Source: Olavius sp. associated proteobacterium Delta 1 (lineage in GTDB: Bacteria > Desulfobacterota > Desulfobacteria > Desulfobacterales > JAFDCJ01). Taken from it: a stretch of 44,103 nt of DNA. The notes beneath the pieces were generated by a model. That model did not search any database, was not told the origin of the DNA, and saw only the letters and a list, made by a program, of their open reading frames with translations. Location: contig CACVKW010000479.1 of the NCBI GenBank assembly GCA_902749685.1, forward strand, positions 1-44,103, read 5' to 3'. Position numbers and translations under genes: made by a program. Position 1 is the first letter of the stretch. Each line of letters opens with the position of its first letter. This document shows, piece after piece, positions 1 through 8,406 of this stretch.

Positions 1-76
1 AGACCGAGACGATAACAACTGAAGTGTCAAAGAAAAAAAGTATGTTTTTTTTCTTGCAGGGGGGTGTTTTTTCTCT

Positions 77-114
77 TGACAAGCCCTTTAATGGGTGACA
101 AGCCCTTTAATGGG
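77..114. repeat. Tandem 19-bp repeat, two exact copies
   Basis: The unit TGACAAGCCCTTTAATGGG occurs at 77-95 and again at 96-114 without a mismatch. Read on the minus strand, the units contain CCCATTAAAGGG; the copy nearer hcrA extends to GCCC-ATTAAA-GGGC, a small hairpin. The pair lies just past the 3' end of hcrA, so it may act on the hcr transcript end, but there is no clean U-tract beside it. Confidence 0.7.
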
Positions 115-166
115 CGACCCCCTTAGAAAAGAAAAATTTTCACTCGGCTGGGATTATGCTTTCCCC

Positions 167-2452
167 TTACTCTTTTTTCTTCTTCTCTAAAGCACCAAGG
201 ATCTTCTCGGGTGTTAACGGAAGCTCCATAAAATCGACACCGATGGCGTCATAAACGGCATTGACAATCGCGGGTGCCGGCGAGAGCTGGGTGCCCTCCC
301 CGGCTTCCTTGGCGCCGAAAGGTCCGATCGGATCATCCGTCTCCACTTCAATGGCTTCTATTTGCGGCATCTCCAGAAACGTTGGAAATCCGTAATCCAG
401 AAATGAAGGATTCATCACCTGGCCCTTTTCCACAATGACATCTTCATACAGGGCCTGCCCCATTCCGCCCACCACCGACCCTTCGAGTTGTCCCTCTACC
501 AGCATCGGATTAATGGGCTGACCGCAATCATGCGCCGTCACCATCTTTAAGAGTTTGACTTTGCCCGTCTTAAGATCGACTTCAACTTCGGCGGCCTGGG
601 TCATGAAAGAGTAATTTGGCGCAAAATTTCCGTCCTCTTTAAACAACGTGGTCGGCTCGGAGGCGGGGGCCATCCAGGAACCCCGGCCCACAATCGGCAT
701 GGGAAGATCCGCGTATTGATAGGCTTTCAGGGCCTCTGGCATGCTCATCCCGGTTTCCGGCGAACCTTTGACATAAATTTGGCGATCCCGCGCCACCAGA
801 TCGGCTACATTGGCTTCCATTTTTTCGGCCACAAATTCGAATATCTTATTCTTAGCCGAGATCGCCGCCAGTCTGGCGGCATTGCCGGCCCTGACCGTCA
901 CGCCGCTGCCGAATGTGCCGGGATCCAATGGCGTAATTCCAGTGTCGGCCGCGGTTATCCGAATGTCCTCGATACGCACGCCAAGTTCTTCGGCCACTAT
1001 CTGACTGATCACGGTTTCCGCACCCTGCCCGATGTCGGCTGCACCCGAGAGCACATTGACGGCGCCATCCCGGCCCAGTTGGACTACCGCGCCGGAACTG
1101 ATGTGGCTCATATTCGATACGCCACTGGGAAATGAGGCCCCGGCCAGACCAACGCCGCGGCCAAGCGGCAATTTCCCGCGCTTTTGCTGCCAGCCGATCG
1201 CTTCGGCGGCTTTGGCCACCGACTCGGAAAATCCGCAGGTATTTATTACGAAACCGGCGGAATGGGGTTCTCCGGCATGGATACTGTTTTTAATTCGGAT
1301 TTCGGCCGGATCGACACCGATACGATCCGCGATCATGTCCAGTTGCCGCTCCACTGCAAAACGGGCCTGGGGGATGCCGTGCCCGCGCATGGCCCCGCCC
1401 ACGGGTTTGTTGGTATAAATATGAGAGCCTTCATAAACTAAATTCGGTACATGATAGGGGATCATGAGAAAAAAACATGACAGGGCAATCATGGTCGGGG
1501 CCGTGCTGTTGTATGCACCGCCATCTGCATGGGCTCTGAAATCTTGCGCCAGAATGGTACCGTCTTTCTTCACACCGGTTTTAACCGTAATATACATGGG
1601 ATGTCTCTGCCGGGTGGAAATAAAGACTTCTTCACGATCGTATAAAAATTTTACCGGCCGGCCGAGCTGCATGGCAAACCAGGCGGCACAGAAGTCCTTG
1701 GCAAATAAATCAATCTTTTGCCCGAATCCGCCGCCGACCTTTGGTTTGATGACGCGAACTTTGCTTTCCGGTATCTGAAGGGTGTTCGACAAATTTCGCC
1801 GCAAAAAAAACGGGATCTGGGTGGATGACCAGACGGTCAGATCGCCGCTTAACGGGTCGAACTGGGCCAGGGCCGCATGGGGTTCCAGGGGCGCATGATT
1901 GACAGGCTGGGAGTAAAAGGTATCCTCAAATACGGCGTCACTCTGCGCAAAGGCCTGGGCCACATCGCCGAACTCCTTTTTGATGAAAAAAGAGGTATTA
2001 TTCTTGACACCATCATGAATTACCGGTGCACCATCCTTTATCGCCTCCAGGGGATCAAATACGGCCGGTAGTTCTTCATATTCCACGGAAATAAGTTCGA
2101 GCGCTTCTTCGGCAATTTCCGGATCAATGGCGCAGACGGCGGCGACGTCATCGCCGATGTAGCGCACCTTATCCCTGGCCAGGACATACTCATCTTTGGC
2201 CATGGGTACAATACCGTATTGCCGGTCGGGAATATCTTTGCCGGTCACCACCCCTTTTACACCCGGTAATTTCTCGGCCCGGGAGGTATCGATATTGATA
2301 ATTTTGGCATGCGCAACCGGGCTTCGCAAGATCTTCCCATAGAGCATCCCCGGCAGGACGAGATCATCGGTAAACAGAGCAGCACCTTTAGCTTTCAGCG
2401 CCGCATCCAACATCGGCACGCGGGTTCCGACAACATTCAAGTCTTTTTCCAT
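167..2452 (-). CDS. hcrA: 4-hydroxybenzoyl-CoA reductase alpha (molybdopterin) subunit
   Basis: This is the large molybdenum-cofactor subunit of a xanthine-dehydrogenase-family enzyme, 761 aa, the size of known HcrA subunits. Visible motifs are the N-terminal aldehyde oxidase/xanthine dehydrogenase a/b hammerhead (about 15-130), the cofactor-binding VGGGFGQK (239-246), GAMRGHG in the middle, GQGAE, and the C-terminal AKEAGEG with the expected catalytic Glu at 719. The start is an ATG with GGAG eight bases upstream. It is the last gene of hcrB-hcrC-hcrA. The family reaction is ferredoxin-driven removal of the phenolic hydroxyl of 4-hydroxybenzoyl-CoA to give benzoyl-CoA in the cytoplasm. The specific substrate is inferred mainly from the partner beta subunit; the alpha subunit alone would only support a generic molybdenum hydroxylase. 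Confidence 0.85.
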   Translation of the reverse strand: MEKDLNVVGTRVPMLDAALKAKGAALFTDDLVLPGMLYGKILRSPVAHAKIINIDTSRAEKLPGVKGVVTGKDIPDRQYGIVPMAKDEYVLARDKVRYIGDDVAAVCAIDPEIAEEALELISVEYEELPAVFDPLEAIKDGAPVIHDGVKNNTSFFIKKEFGDVAQAFAQSDAVFEDTFYSQPVNHAPLEPHAALAQFDPLSGDLTVWSSTQIPFFLRRNLSNTLQIPESKVRVIKPKVGGGFGQKIDLFAKDFCAAWFAMQLGRPVKFLYDREEVFISTRQRHPMYITVKTGVKKDGTILAQDFRAHADGGAYNSTAPTMIALSCFFLMIPYHVPNLVYEGSHIYTNKPVGGAMRGHGIPQARFAVERQLDMIADRIGVDPAEIRIKNSIHAGEPHSAGFVINTCGFSESVAKAAEAIGWQQKRGKLPLGRGVGLAGASFPSGVSNMSHISSGAVVQLGRDGAVNVLSGAADIGQGAETVISQIVAEELGVRIEDIRITAADTGITPLDPGTFGSGVTVRAGNAARLAAISAKNKIFEFVAEKMEANVADLVARDRQIYVKGSPETGMSMPEALKAYQYADLPMPIVGRGSWMAPASEPTTLFKEDGNFAPNYSFMTQAAEVEVDLKTGKVKLLKMVTAHDCGQPINPMLVEGQLEGSVVGGMGQALYEDVIVEKGQVMNPSFLDYGFPTFLEMPQIEAIEVETDDPIGPFGAKEAGEGTQLSPAPAIVNAVYDAIGVDFMELPLTPEKILGALEKKKKE

Positions 2453-2480
2453 CTGAGTCTCCTACTCCGGACAGGCCGGA

Positions 2481-2598
2481 ATTGAATATTGAAAATTGAA
2501 TATTTGTGGAATACGCTACGCTCTGTCATATTTTAATAGTAGATTTTAAATCTGATCCGCCGGAGGCGGACCTTAAATATTCAATATTCAATCTAAAA
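2481..2598. repeat. Interspersed inverted-repeat element, copy A
   Basis: The left arm is built of ATTGAATATT words (2481-2505) and the right arm of AAATATTCAATATTCAATC (2575-2593). Between them lie the core GGAATACGCTACGCTCTGTC (2508-2527; GAGCGTAGCG on the other strand) and a perfect hairpin TCCGCC-GGA-GGCGGA (2556-2570). It separates hcrC from hcrA. Confidence 0.65.
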
Positions 2599-2605
2599 TA
2601 TACAA

Positions 2606-3070
2606 TCATTTGGGCTCATTCACACTCATAATCGCCTCAACAATTTTCTTATATCCTGTGCAACGGCAGAGGTTACCGGCCAGCTTTTGTTTGATCACGT
2701 CTTCGCTTGGATTCTCCTCTTCGTTAAGTATCGCTTCGGCCGTCAAAATCATCCCGGGCGTGCAAAAGCCGCATTGCAGCGCACCCTGTTCTATAAAGGC
2801 ACTTTGCAATGGATGTAAATCACCGCCGGCGGCTAAACCTTCGATGGTCATAATTTCTTTTCCCATCGCATCAACGGCGAGCATTAAACAGGACAAATGA
2901 GCTTCCCCGTCGATAAGAACGGTACAGGCCCCACAGGCTCCCAGGTCACAGCCCCGTTTGGTACCCATTAATCCTAACTTTTCTCTCAACACCTCCAGCA
3001 GGGTGTGGTTTGGCGCAACCAATAATTCATGGGTATCACCATTGATATTGAGTTCTATCGCCCGTTTCAC
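2606..3070 (-). CDS. hcrC: 4-hydroxybenzoyl-CoA reductase gamma ([2Fe-2S]) subunit
   Basis: This small iron-sulfur subunit is 154 aa, the usual length for HcrC/CoxS-type proteins. The N-terminal plant-type [2Fe-2S] domain has C41, C46, C49 and C61 (GCDLGACGAC...SC). The C-terminal helical [2Fe-2S] domain has C100, C103, C135 and C137 (CGFC...CRC). All eight cluster ligands are present, so it should pass electrons between the flavin subunit and the molybdenum site. The start is a GTG at 3070 preceded by AAAGGGGGAA, a good ribosome-binding site. It sits between hcrB and hcrA, and both gaps contain interspersed inverted-repeat DNA. Confidence 0.88.
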   Translation of the reverse strand: MKRAIELNINGDTHELLVAPNHTLLEVLREKLGLMGTKRGCDLGACGACTVLIDGEAHLSCLMLAVDAMGKEIMTIEGLAAGGDLHPLQSAFIEQGALQCGFCTPGMILTAEAILNEEENPSEDVIKQKLAGNLCRCTGYKKIVEAIMSVNEPK

Positions 3071-3090
3071 TATATTTTCCCCCTTTGAAA

Positions 3091-3170
3091 TGAAGATTGA
3101 AGATTTAAGATTTGTGGCATTCTATCTATGTTAAATTAAAAGATAGAATTCCTTAATTATTCATTATTTG
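3091..3170. repeat. Interspersed inverted-repeat element, copy B (short)
   Basis: The left arm reads GATTGAAGATTTAAGATTT. The centre holds an inverted pair, ATTCTATCT near 3119 and AGATAGAAT near 3141. A short AT-rich right arm follows (ATTATTCATTATT). It fills the hcrB-hcrC gap. Confidence 0.5.
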
Positions 3171-4144
3171 CGGCTTAGCCGGGTGCGGGTTTTCTCTGCT
3201 GCGCCGCGTAGCAGTATTCCCATCATTTTGCGTTTATGGGAAGCAGCGTAAACTGAAGTTTTAACCGGTTTGGCCTCCTTGGCGGCAAGGTCACAGGCCT
3301 CTGCGATGTTCTCATCGCTAAGTTCCTTGCCCTGCAGGCAGGCTTCAATATTCAGACCTCGCAAGGGTTTGCGATCCACGGCCGTATAGGCAACCCGATA
3401 TTCGTTTTGCTCCGTGGATGCCCAGAAGGCAATCCCGACGATGGGAAAATCGATGCTCGCTCGATTGGCAAACTTCATATAAGTTAAAACGCCTTTGGCG
3501 GCCTCAGCGGGAATCACAATTTCGGTGACGATTTCTGCAGCACCCAGATTGAGGGGCGCTTTACCATTGCCGGTAAAAAGCTCCTGGATTGACATTTCTC
3601 GCTCGCCCCCATTGCCCGCCGCTCTGATTGCGGCATCCAACGCCAGAAGTGCCGGTGCCAGGTCACCACAATAGGTTGAATAGCAGATCTCTTTTTTGTT
3701 GACCACGTGACAGATCTCACCACCCGCTTTAAAGCATGTCGGCCGTGAACTCCGCCACCATTGGGACTGGTTGAAATATTTGCAACGGTTCTGCTGGCAT
3801 ATATTCCCACCAGCGGTTCCCATGACTTGATGATGATACGACCCTACAGCAGAGGCCGCCTGAGCCAAGCCCGGCAAGTTTTCCTTAACCCGGCCAGTCA
3901 TATAAAGACCTTTCAGGGGGGTCAGGGCTCCGATCCGAATATTCCCGTTGTCCTGCCGAACATAATCCAGGTCAGCTATCCGTTTAATGTTGATAACAGC
4001 AGGAGGACATTCGACCCTGTGCTTCATGTTGACTAAAAGATCGGTTCCACCGGCGAGGATTCGGGCTGCCGGCTCGTTTTGCAAAATGGAAACAGCCTCA
4101 TCGATATCCTTTGGTTCGAAGTATTCAAATTTCGGTAGTCTCAA
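3164..4144 (-). CDS. hcrB: 4-hydroxybenzoyl-CoA reductase beta (FAD, [4Fe-4S]) subunit
   Basis: This is a 326-aa FAD-binding subunit of the molybdenum hydroxylase family, with the flavin motif AGGTDLL (31-37) and a second FAD motif near GTAGGNIC (109-116). Between residues 117 and 160 it carries an insert rich in cysteine: C121, C137, C145 and C154, spaced 16, 8 and 9. As I recall, this is the same spacing as the ligands of the extra [4Fe-4S] cluster of Thauera aromatica HcrB. That cluster distinguishes 4-hydroxybenzoyl-CoA reductases from ordinary xanthine dehydrogenases and is the main reason for the substrate call. The start appears to be TTG at 4144 with GGGGGG upstream. It is the first gene of the hcr group and is transcribed away from the IclR gene at 4464. 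Confidence 0.87.
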   Translation of the reverse strand: MRLPKFEYFEPKDIDEAVSILQNEPAARILAGGTDLLVNMKHRVECPPAVINIKRIADLDYVRQDNGNIRIGALTPLKGLYMTGRVKENLPGLAQAASAVGSYHHQVMGTAGGNICQQNRCKYFNQSQWWRSSRPTCFKAGGEICHVVNKKEICYSTYCGDLAPALLALDAAIRAAGNGGEREMSIQELFTGNGKAPLNLGAAEIVTEIVIPAEAAKGVLTYMKFANRASIDFPIVGIAFWASTEQNEYRVAYTAVDRKPLRGLNIEACLQGKELSDENIAEACDLAAKEAKPVKTSVYAASHKRKMMGILLRGAAEKTRTRLSRK

Positions 4145-4304
4145 AACTGCCCCCCGTTATAAATTGAAAATTGTAGATTGAATAATAAATAGTGCGAGGA
4201 ATGCTATCTCATTCTAAATGCTTTTAATCAAAATTTTATGGCACCGCAACATCAAAGAATAAGGTATCTTAAATAGTCAATTGTAATTTAGGCAATAAAT
4301 CATT

Positions 4305-4471
4305 AGTTTCATATTATGAAATAAAGTTTCAAAATATCTATTTTTAATATATTCCCGATTTTGTTGTCAACAATTAAATTTATGAGGAGGTTCATCATAC
4401 TTTTTTATTGACCTTAAAAAAAAATAGATATAGATATCATATTATAAATACAGGGTTCATAATATGAAACT
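4305..4471. promoter_or_regulatory. Nested dyad control region between hcrB and iclR
   Basis: AGTTTCATATTATGAA at 4305-4320 recurs in inverted orientation as TTCATAATATGAAACT at 4456-4471. Each copy is itself palindromic (TTTCATA-T-TATGAAA at 4307-4321; TTCATA-A-TATGAA at 4456-4468). Inside this pair is a second perfect inverted pair, ATATCTATTTTT (4334-4345) and AAAAATAGATAT (4420-4431). A third palindrome, TTGTTGTCAACAA, lies at 4361-4373. IclR-family proteins bind palindromes of about 15 bp, so the outer pair are likely operators. The right-hand one covers the iclR start codon (4464), suggesting autoregulation. Confidence 0.65.
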
Positions 4472-5255
4472 ACCAGGTACGAATAATTCAATATACCGGG
4501 TCCAAGCCCTGGAACGGGCGTTGGATATTTTGGACTGTTTCAATTTCCAGAACAGGGAATTGAGTCTGTCCGATGTGGTCAATCGGACCGGACTCAATAA
4601 GACAACTGCCAAACGCTTGATTTCGAATCTAACAACCCGCGGCTACCTGCAGCATGACCCACAAACCAGGAAATATCAGCTGGGCATGCGCCTTTTTGAA
4701 TTAGGCGGAGTGGTTTTTTCCTCCTTTTCCTTACGCCGGGCCGCCTCCTCCCCGATGACCGGTCTTCAAAATGAAACCGGCGCGACCGTACTTCTGGGGG
4801 TCAGAATGGAGGATCAACTGGTGTACGTCGACAAACGCGAAGGCGATGGAATGATCCGAATATCATCGGATGTCGGCTGGCGCCGCCCGCTGCACTATGG
4901 CATGCTGGGTATGGTGCTGATGGCCAACATTGAATCTAAGGAGGTTGATCGTATTCTGGAAAAATACCCCCTGGAAGCCCATACACCTTTTTCGATTACC
5001 GATTTCGATGCCTTCAGTCTACGGTTGGAAGAAATTCGCGTTCAAGGTTCGGTTGTCGAAAAAGAAGAAGCCGTTGAAGGTCTATTTGGTATTGCCGCCC
5101 CAATAAAAGATTACAGCCGGCAGGTCGTCGCCGCTTTAGGTATTGCGCTGCCCGTTGGTCAGCGCAACCTCAAGGAAGGATTGAATCACACGATCGATTT
5201 AGTGAAAAAAACATGTGATTTGATATCGTCGGATCTGGGATATTTGAAGATATAA
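4464..5255 (+). CDS. IclR-family transcriptional regulator
   Basis: This 263-aa protein has an N-terminal winged helix-turn-helix (about 10-75; LSDVVNRTGLNKTTAKRLIS) and a C-terminal GAF-like IclR effector domain (about 80-260; DKREGDGMIRISSDVGWRRPLHYG). Length and layout are normal for IclR. IclR members often control aromatic-acid catabolism (PcaR, PobR, PcaU). This one is divergent from hcrBCA and upstream of a CoA ligase, so it probably senses 4-hydroxybenzoate or its CoA ester. The ATG at 4464 lies inside a palindrome that matches one on the hcr side. AGGG about ten bases upstream is a weak ribosome site. Confidence 0.88.
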   Translation: MKLPGTNNSIYRVQALERALDILDCFNFQNRELSLSDVVNRTGLNKTTAKRLISNLTTRGYLQHDPQTRKYQLGMRLFELGGVVFSSFSLRRAASSPMTGLQNETGATVLLGVRMEDQLVYVDKREGDGMIRISSDVGWRRPLHYGMLGMVLMANIESKEVDRILEKYPLEAHTPFSITDFDAFSLRLEEIRVQGSVVEKEEAVEGLFGIAAPIKDYSRQVVAALGIALPVGQRNLKEGLNHTIDLVKKTCDLISSDLGYLKI

Positions 5256-5266
5256 ATTGATCAAAC

Positions 5267-5397
5267 AGCGAACCGCAGAATATCGAACCGCAGAATGTCG
5301 AAGTAAGGTTTCGCTTCGCTCAGAGCTTTTAATAAAAAAGATAGAATACCTTACTTCGAATATTCGACATTCATGATTCGATATTCGATATTCGCTT
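5267..5397. repeat. Interspersed inverted-repeat element, copy D
   Basis: The left arm uses CGAACCGCAGAATATCGAA words and the right arm TTCGATATTCGATATTCGC words. An inner perfect pair is TCGAAGTAAGGT (5298-5309) and ACCTTACTTCGA (5348-5359). The core GGTTTCGCTTCGCTCAGAGC (5307-5326) contains GAGCGAAGCG on the other strand. It lies between iclR and the ligase. Confidence 0.65.
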
Positions 5398-5437
5398 TTA
5401 AGGAGAATCTCTGAACCTTCACAGGAAAGGTATTAAA

Positions 5438-7048
5438 ATGAAGATCTACGAATCGGTTACCGTGGGACAAATTTTAGAAAGAGGCGCTGCTCAAGTTCCG
5501 GATAAAATCGCCGTGGTCGATGGGGCAGAAAGGAAAACCTACAGCGAGTTGAATTCCATGGCCAGCTCCCTGGCAGTCCGTCTGACAGAAATCGGTTTAC
5601 AAAAAGGGGATCGAGTTGCCATTTATATGCCAAATTCCCTTGAGTTCATGGTTGCATTTTATGCCATGCAGAAATTAGGCGTCATCGTCGCCTGGGTGAA
5701 TCCAATATATCGCATAACCGAAGCCCGGTTCATCCTTAAAAATTCTGAAGCCAGAGCGGTGTTTATTTTCAACGATTGGGATGAAAGAAATTTCCATGTT
5801 GATCTCCTAAGCCTTAAAAACGAACTGCCTGATCTGGAGTTTATTTTCGCTGTGGGCGACAATAATAGCCAGGGCGTGTATTCCTTCTATGATTTAGTCA
5901 ACAGGGGAATTGATAAAACTTTTACTGCCGTGGCTATCGATCCCAAAAAAGATCTGGCCATGCTGCTTTACACCTCCGGGACTACGGGAAAACCCAAAGG
6001 GGCAATGATCACCCACTATGCGGCGGTGAGAGCGGGCTGGGAGTACTCGTTAGGTGTACAGGCATCCTCCGAGGATATTTTTATCGGTTTTTTACCCATG
6101 AGCCATTCTTACGGTTGTGGATCGATTCTGATCCAGCCCATATTGCTCCAGGCAACTGTTATATTGATGGATAAATTTGAGGTGGAAAAAGCGTTCCAAC
6201 TTATCCAACAGGAAAAAGTCACCCTGCAATTGGGCGCTCCGACCCACTATATCCTTGAACTAAATAATAAAAATCGCTCAAAATATAACCTTGGCTCTTT
6301 GCGAGCCGGCTTAATCGCCGGCATGATCGCACCCGAAGGCCTGATAACACGGGTCGAAAAAGAGATGGGAGTTTATATAACCTCCTTCTGGGGGGCTTCC
6401 GAGGTCGGTCCGGGCCTGGGGACCATGTGTCCCTATCCTTCGCCGCTGGAAATCCGGGAAAAGTACATCGGCCAACCTGTGGCCGACACCCGCATGCGGG
6501 TGGTGGATCCCGTCACCCACCGGGAGTTGACCGACGGTGAAATTGGTGAATTGACCCTCACCGGCTGGCACGTCATGCAAGGTTATTGGAAAAATCCGGC
6601 CGAAACCAAAAATCAAATCATTGATGGATGGCTGCACATGGGTGACCTGGCATCCAGGGATAAAAACGGCTATATGAAGATCTACGGCCGCACCAAGGAC
6701 TTGATCAACCGCGGAGGATACAAAATATATCCCCATGAACTTGAATGCATGCTCGTTGACCACCCGAAAGTCGAACAGGTTTGCATCGTCGCCACCCCCA
6801 ACCCCGTCCTGGGCGAATCCATCTGTGCCTGTGTCATCCCCCTGCCGGGTCAAACCGTAACCCTGGAAGAAATTCGGGAAATAATGAAGGATCAGATCGC
6901 TCCGCATAAGCTTCCCGACGAGCTTTGTATCATGGAGGAATTCCCCAAACTGTCCGGTGGTGTAAAGATTAAAAAATTCGGTCAGGGAGGTTTGGCGGAG
7001 TTAGCTGGAAAGGATGAAAAACGGGAACAAATTCGAAAAAAGAAATGA
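5438..7048 (+). CDS. Acyl/aryl-CoA ligase (ANL superfamily), probably 4-hydroxybenzoate-CoA ligase-like
   Basis: This 536-aa class I adenylate-forming enzyme activates a carboxylic acid to its CoA thioester through an acyl-AMP. It shows the P-loop YTSGTTGKPKG (about 178-188), the A5 motif WGASEVG, the A7 motif DGWLHMGDLA, and the hinge GRTKDLINRGGYKIYPHELE. The C-terminal catalytic-lysine region is unusual, SGGVKIKKFG, in place of the common SGKIQK. The start is an ATG with AGGAAAGG upstream. Substrate cannot be read from sequence alone. Benzoate, 4-hydroxybenzoate, cyclohexanecarboxylate and fatty-acid ligases share these motifs. Its place beside an IclR gene and divergent hcrBCA makes 4-hydroxybenzoate the best guess, since that enzyme would supply the HcrABC substrate. 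Confidence 0.82.
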   Translation: MKIYESVTVGQILERGAAQVPDKIAVVDGAERKTYSELNSMASSLAVRLTEIGLQKGDRVAIYMPNSLEFMVAFYAMQKLGVIVAWVNPIYRITEARFILKNSEARAVFIFNDWDERNFHVDLLSLKNELPDLEFIFAVGDNNSQGVYSFYDLVNRGIDKTFTAVAIDPKKDLAMLLYTSGTTGKPKGAMITHYAAVRAGWEYSLGVQASSEDIFIGFLPMSHSYGCGSILIQPILLQATVILMDKFEVEKAFQLIQQEKVTLQLGAPTHYILELNNKNRSKYNLGSLRAGLIAGMIAPEGLITRVEKEMGVYITSFWGASEVGPGLGTMCPYPSPLEIREKYIGQPVADTRMRVVDPVTHRELTDGEIGELTLTGWHVMQGYWKNPAETKNQIIDGWLHMGDLASRDKNGYMKIYGRTKDLINRGGYKIYPHELECMLVDHPKVEQVCIVATPNPVLGESICACVIPLPGQTVTLEEIREIMKDQIAPHKLPDELCIMEEFPKLSGGVKIKKFGQGGLAELAGKDEKREQIRKKK

Positions 7049-7128
7049 TTTTGACCTTTTAAGAATTAGTTGGCCCCGAATTAACACGAATAACCACGAA
7101 TTATTGCAATAGCCTAAAGCAAGGGCAA

Positions 7129-8271
7129 TTATGATAAATAGGTCTCGATCCACTTCTTAAACATCACATCTTGGAATTGAAAGTTTGCGTTTTTGATTAC
7201 GACGTCGGATCGGACCAGTTTTTCTAAAGCTCGGGTAACCTGCGAACCGGCGTTCAGGTCAACGGTTTGCAGAGCTTTTGCATAAAACATATCCCTGCCA
7301 CCCGTCAGAATGATAAGTTTGAGTGTTTTTTTCTGATTTAAAGTCAAAGAATCCCATAGATTTAAAAATTCATTATGGCTGCTCTCAAGAATCCTCATTT
7401 CGATCTTATCGACGGTATCGATGGAGAACTCCGAATTCTTCTCCTCCCATAAGTAGAATAAATATTGTTGGACATACATTGGGTGATTTTCGCACCGAGA
7501 AACGACCTCCTCAATGATCCCCACTTCAATCTCGCGACCGGCCTTTAAAAATAGTTTTTTAGCCCAGGGCAAATAATGCCTGGATTGAATTTTATCCATC
7601 GGGTAGCTTTGGGCCAGCTTATAAAAAGCCCGGTTCCGATTGGTAAAAATTTCAGTGAGAATGTGGCGCTGGCTGCCGCAAAAAAAGTAACTGATGTTAC
7701 TGTGTTGTTGAATTATTGCTCTGAGCCTTTTTTCAAATCCTCCCTGTTTGTATTCGGCGATTTCCTGAAACTCATCAAAGACCACCATGAGCTTACGATT
7801 TTCTGAAATCCTGCCGAGCAACCCCAGAACATTGTTAAGCATCGTTTCATTGTAATCGGAATCAAATGAGACCGAAACACCTGGAGAACCTGTGACAGGA
7901 TCTATAGACATCCCCAACCGGACCGTTCGAATAGCGCTTTGGACGAGTTTTGCAAGTTTCTCAAGCTTGGTTTCAACTTGATTCAGGCTGGTCAGGATCG
8001 CGGAAACAAAGTCCTTTTCAGACAACGTTCCATATAATTCAACGTAAAGCGTATCTATTTTGGGTCGTTGGCGTTCCAGTCGGCTGAACAGCTTATATAT
8101 GAGCGAGCTTTTTCCAAATCGTCGGTGAGAATATAACAGCACATTTTGAGACGCATTTATAAACCTCAGCAATTCCTCCTGTTCGGCTTGCCGGTTGCAG
8201 AAAGCATCCCCTCTGACAATGCTGGTATAACTAAAAGGATTTTTCATATTTATGCCAGTTGTTAGTAACAT
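7129..8271 (-). CDS. AAA/STAND-type ATPase, archaeal-ATPase-like
   Basis: This 380-aa protein has a Walker A variant HRRFGKSS (49-56), a Walker B LMVVFDEFQE (161-170) and a C-terminal winged-helix-like region (about 300-380) ending in QFQDVMFKKWIETYL. The layout fits the archaeal-type P-loop ATPases (PF01637-like) that are scattered in bacteria and archaea, usually with unknown function. It stands alone between two catabolic modules. The first ATG (8271) has no ribosome site; a second ATG at codon 9 (8247) gives MKNPFSYTSIVRG, a more typical N-terminus for this family. Two copies of a GTTAGTAAC-containing repeat flank the start. No function can be assigned. Confidence 0.8.
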   Translation of the reverse strand: MLLTTGINMKNPFSYTSIVRGDAFCNRQAEQEELLRFINASQNVLLYSHRRFGKSSLIYKLFSRLERQRPKIDTLYVELYGTLSEKDFVSAILTSLNQVETKLEKLAKLVQSAIRTVRLGMSIDPVTGSPGVSVSFDSDYNETMLNNVLGLLGRISENRKLMVVFDEFQEIAEYKQGGFEKRLRAIIQQHSNISYFFCGSQRHILTEIFTNRNRAFYKLAQSYPMDKIQSRHYLPWAKKLFLKAGREIEVGIIEEVVSRCENHPMYVQQYLFYLWEEKNSEFSIDTVDKIEMRILESSHNEFLNLWDSLTLNQKKTLKLIILTGGRDMFYAKALQTVDLNAGSQVTRALEKLVRSDVVIKNANFQFQDVMFKKWIETYLS

Positions 8272-8317
8272 AATGGGTATTAATAATAAACTATGAGTTA
8301 GTAACGTGATGTGTATT
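8261..8317. promoter_or_regulatory. Two direct repeats at the ATPase gene start
   Basis: GTTAGTAACATAATGGGTAT starts at 8261 and GTTAGTAACGTGATGTGTAT at 8297, so the period is 36 bp with three mismatches. GTTAGTAAC is nearly palindromic (GTTA-G-TAAC). One copy covers the upstream ATG and the other lies about 30 bp further upstream. This layout fits an operator pair for autoregulation, but no regulator is known. Confidence 0.5.
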
Positions 8318-8406
8318 CTATAGTACGCAGTGTGTTAAAAGTCAATCGATATTGGAATGTGGCATAAGAGGGATTGAAAATCTTTCTTTTAAGACTCTAC
8401 CTGCAA

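Noticed and set aside
2481..2598. CRISPR array
   Set aside because: The repeated words are short, contiguous and inverted between arms, with no regular spacers and no cas genes.
4382..4411. Nine-codon leader peptide upstream of iclR
   Set aside because: ATG-AGG-AGG... to TGA is open but has no ribosome site and no attenuator structure follows.
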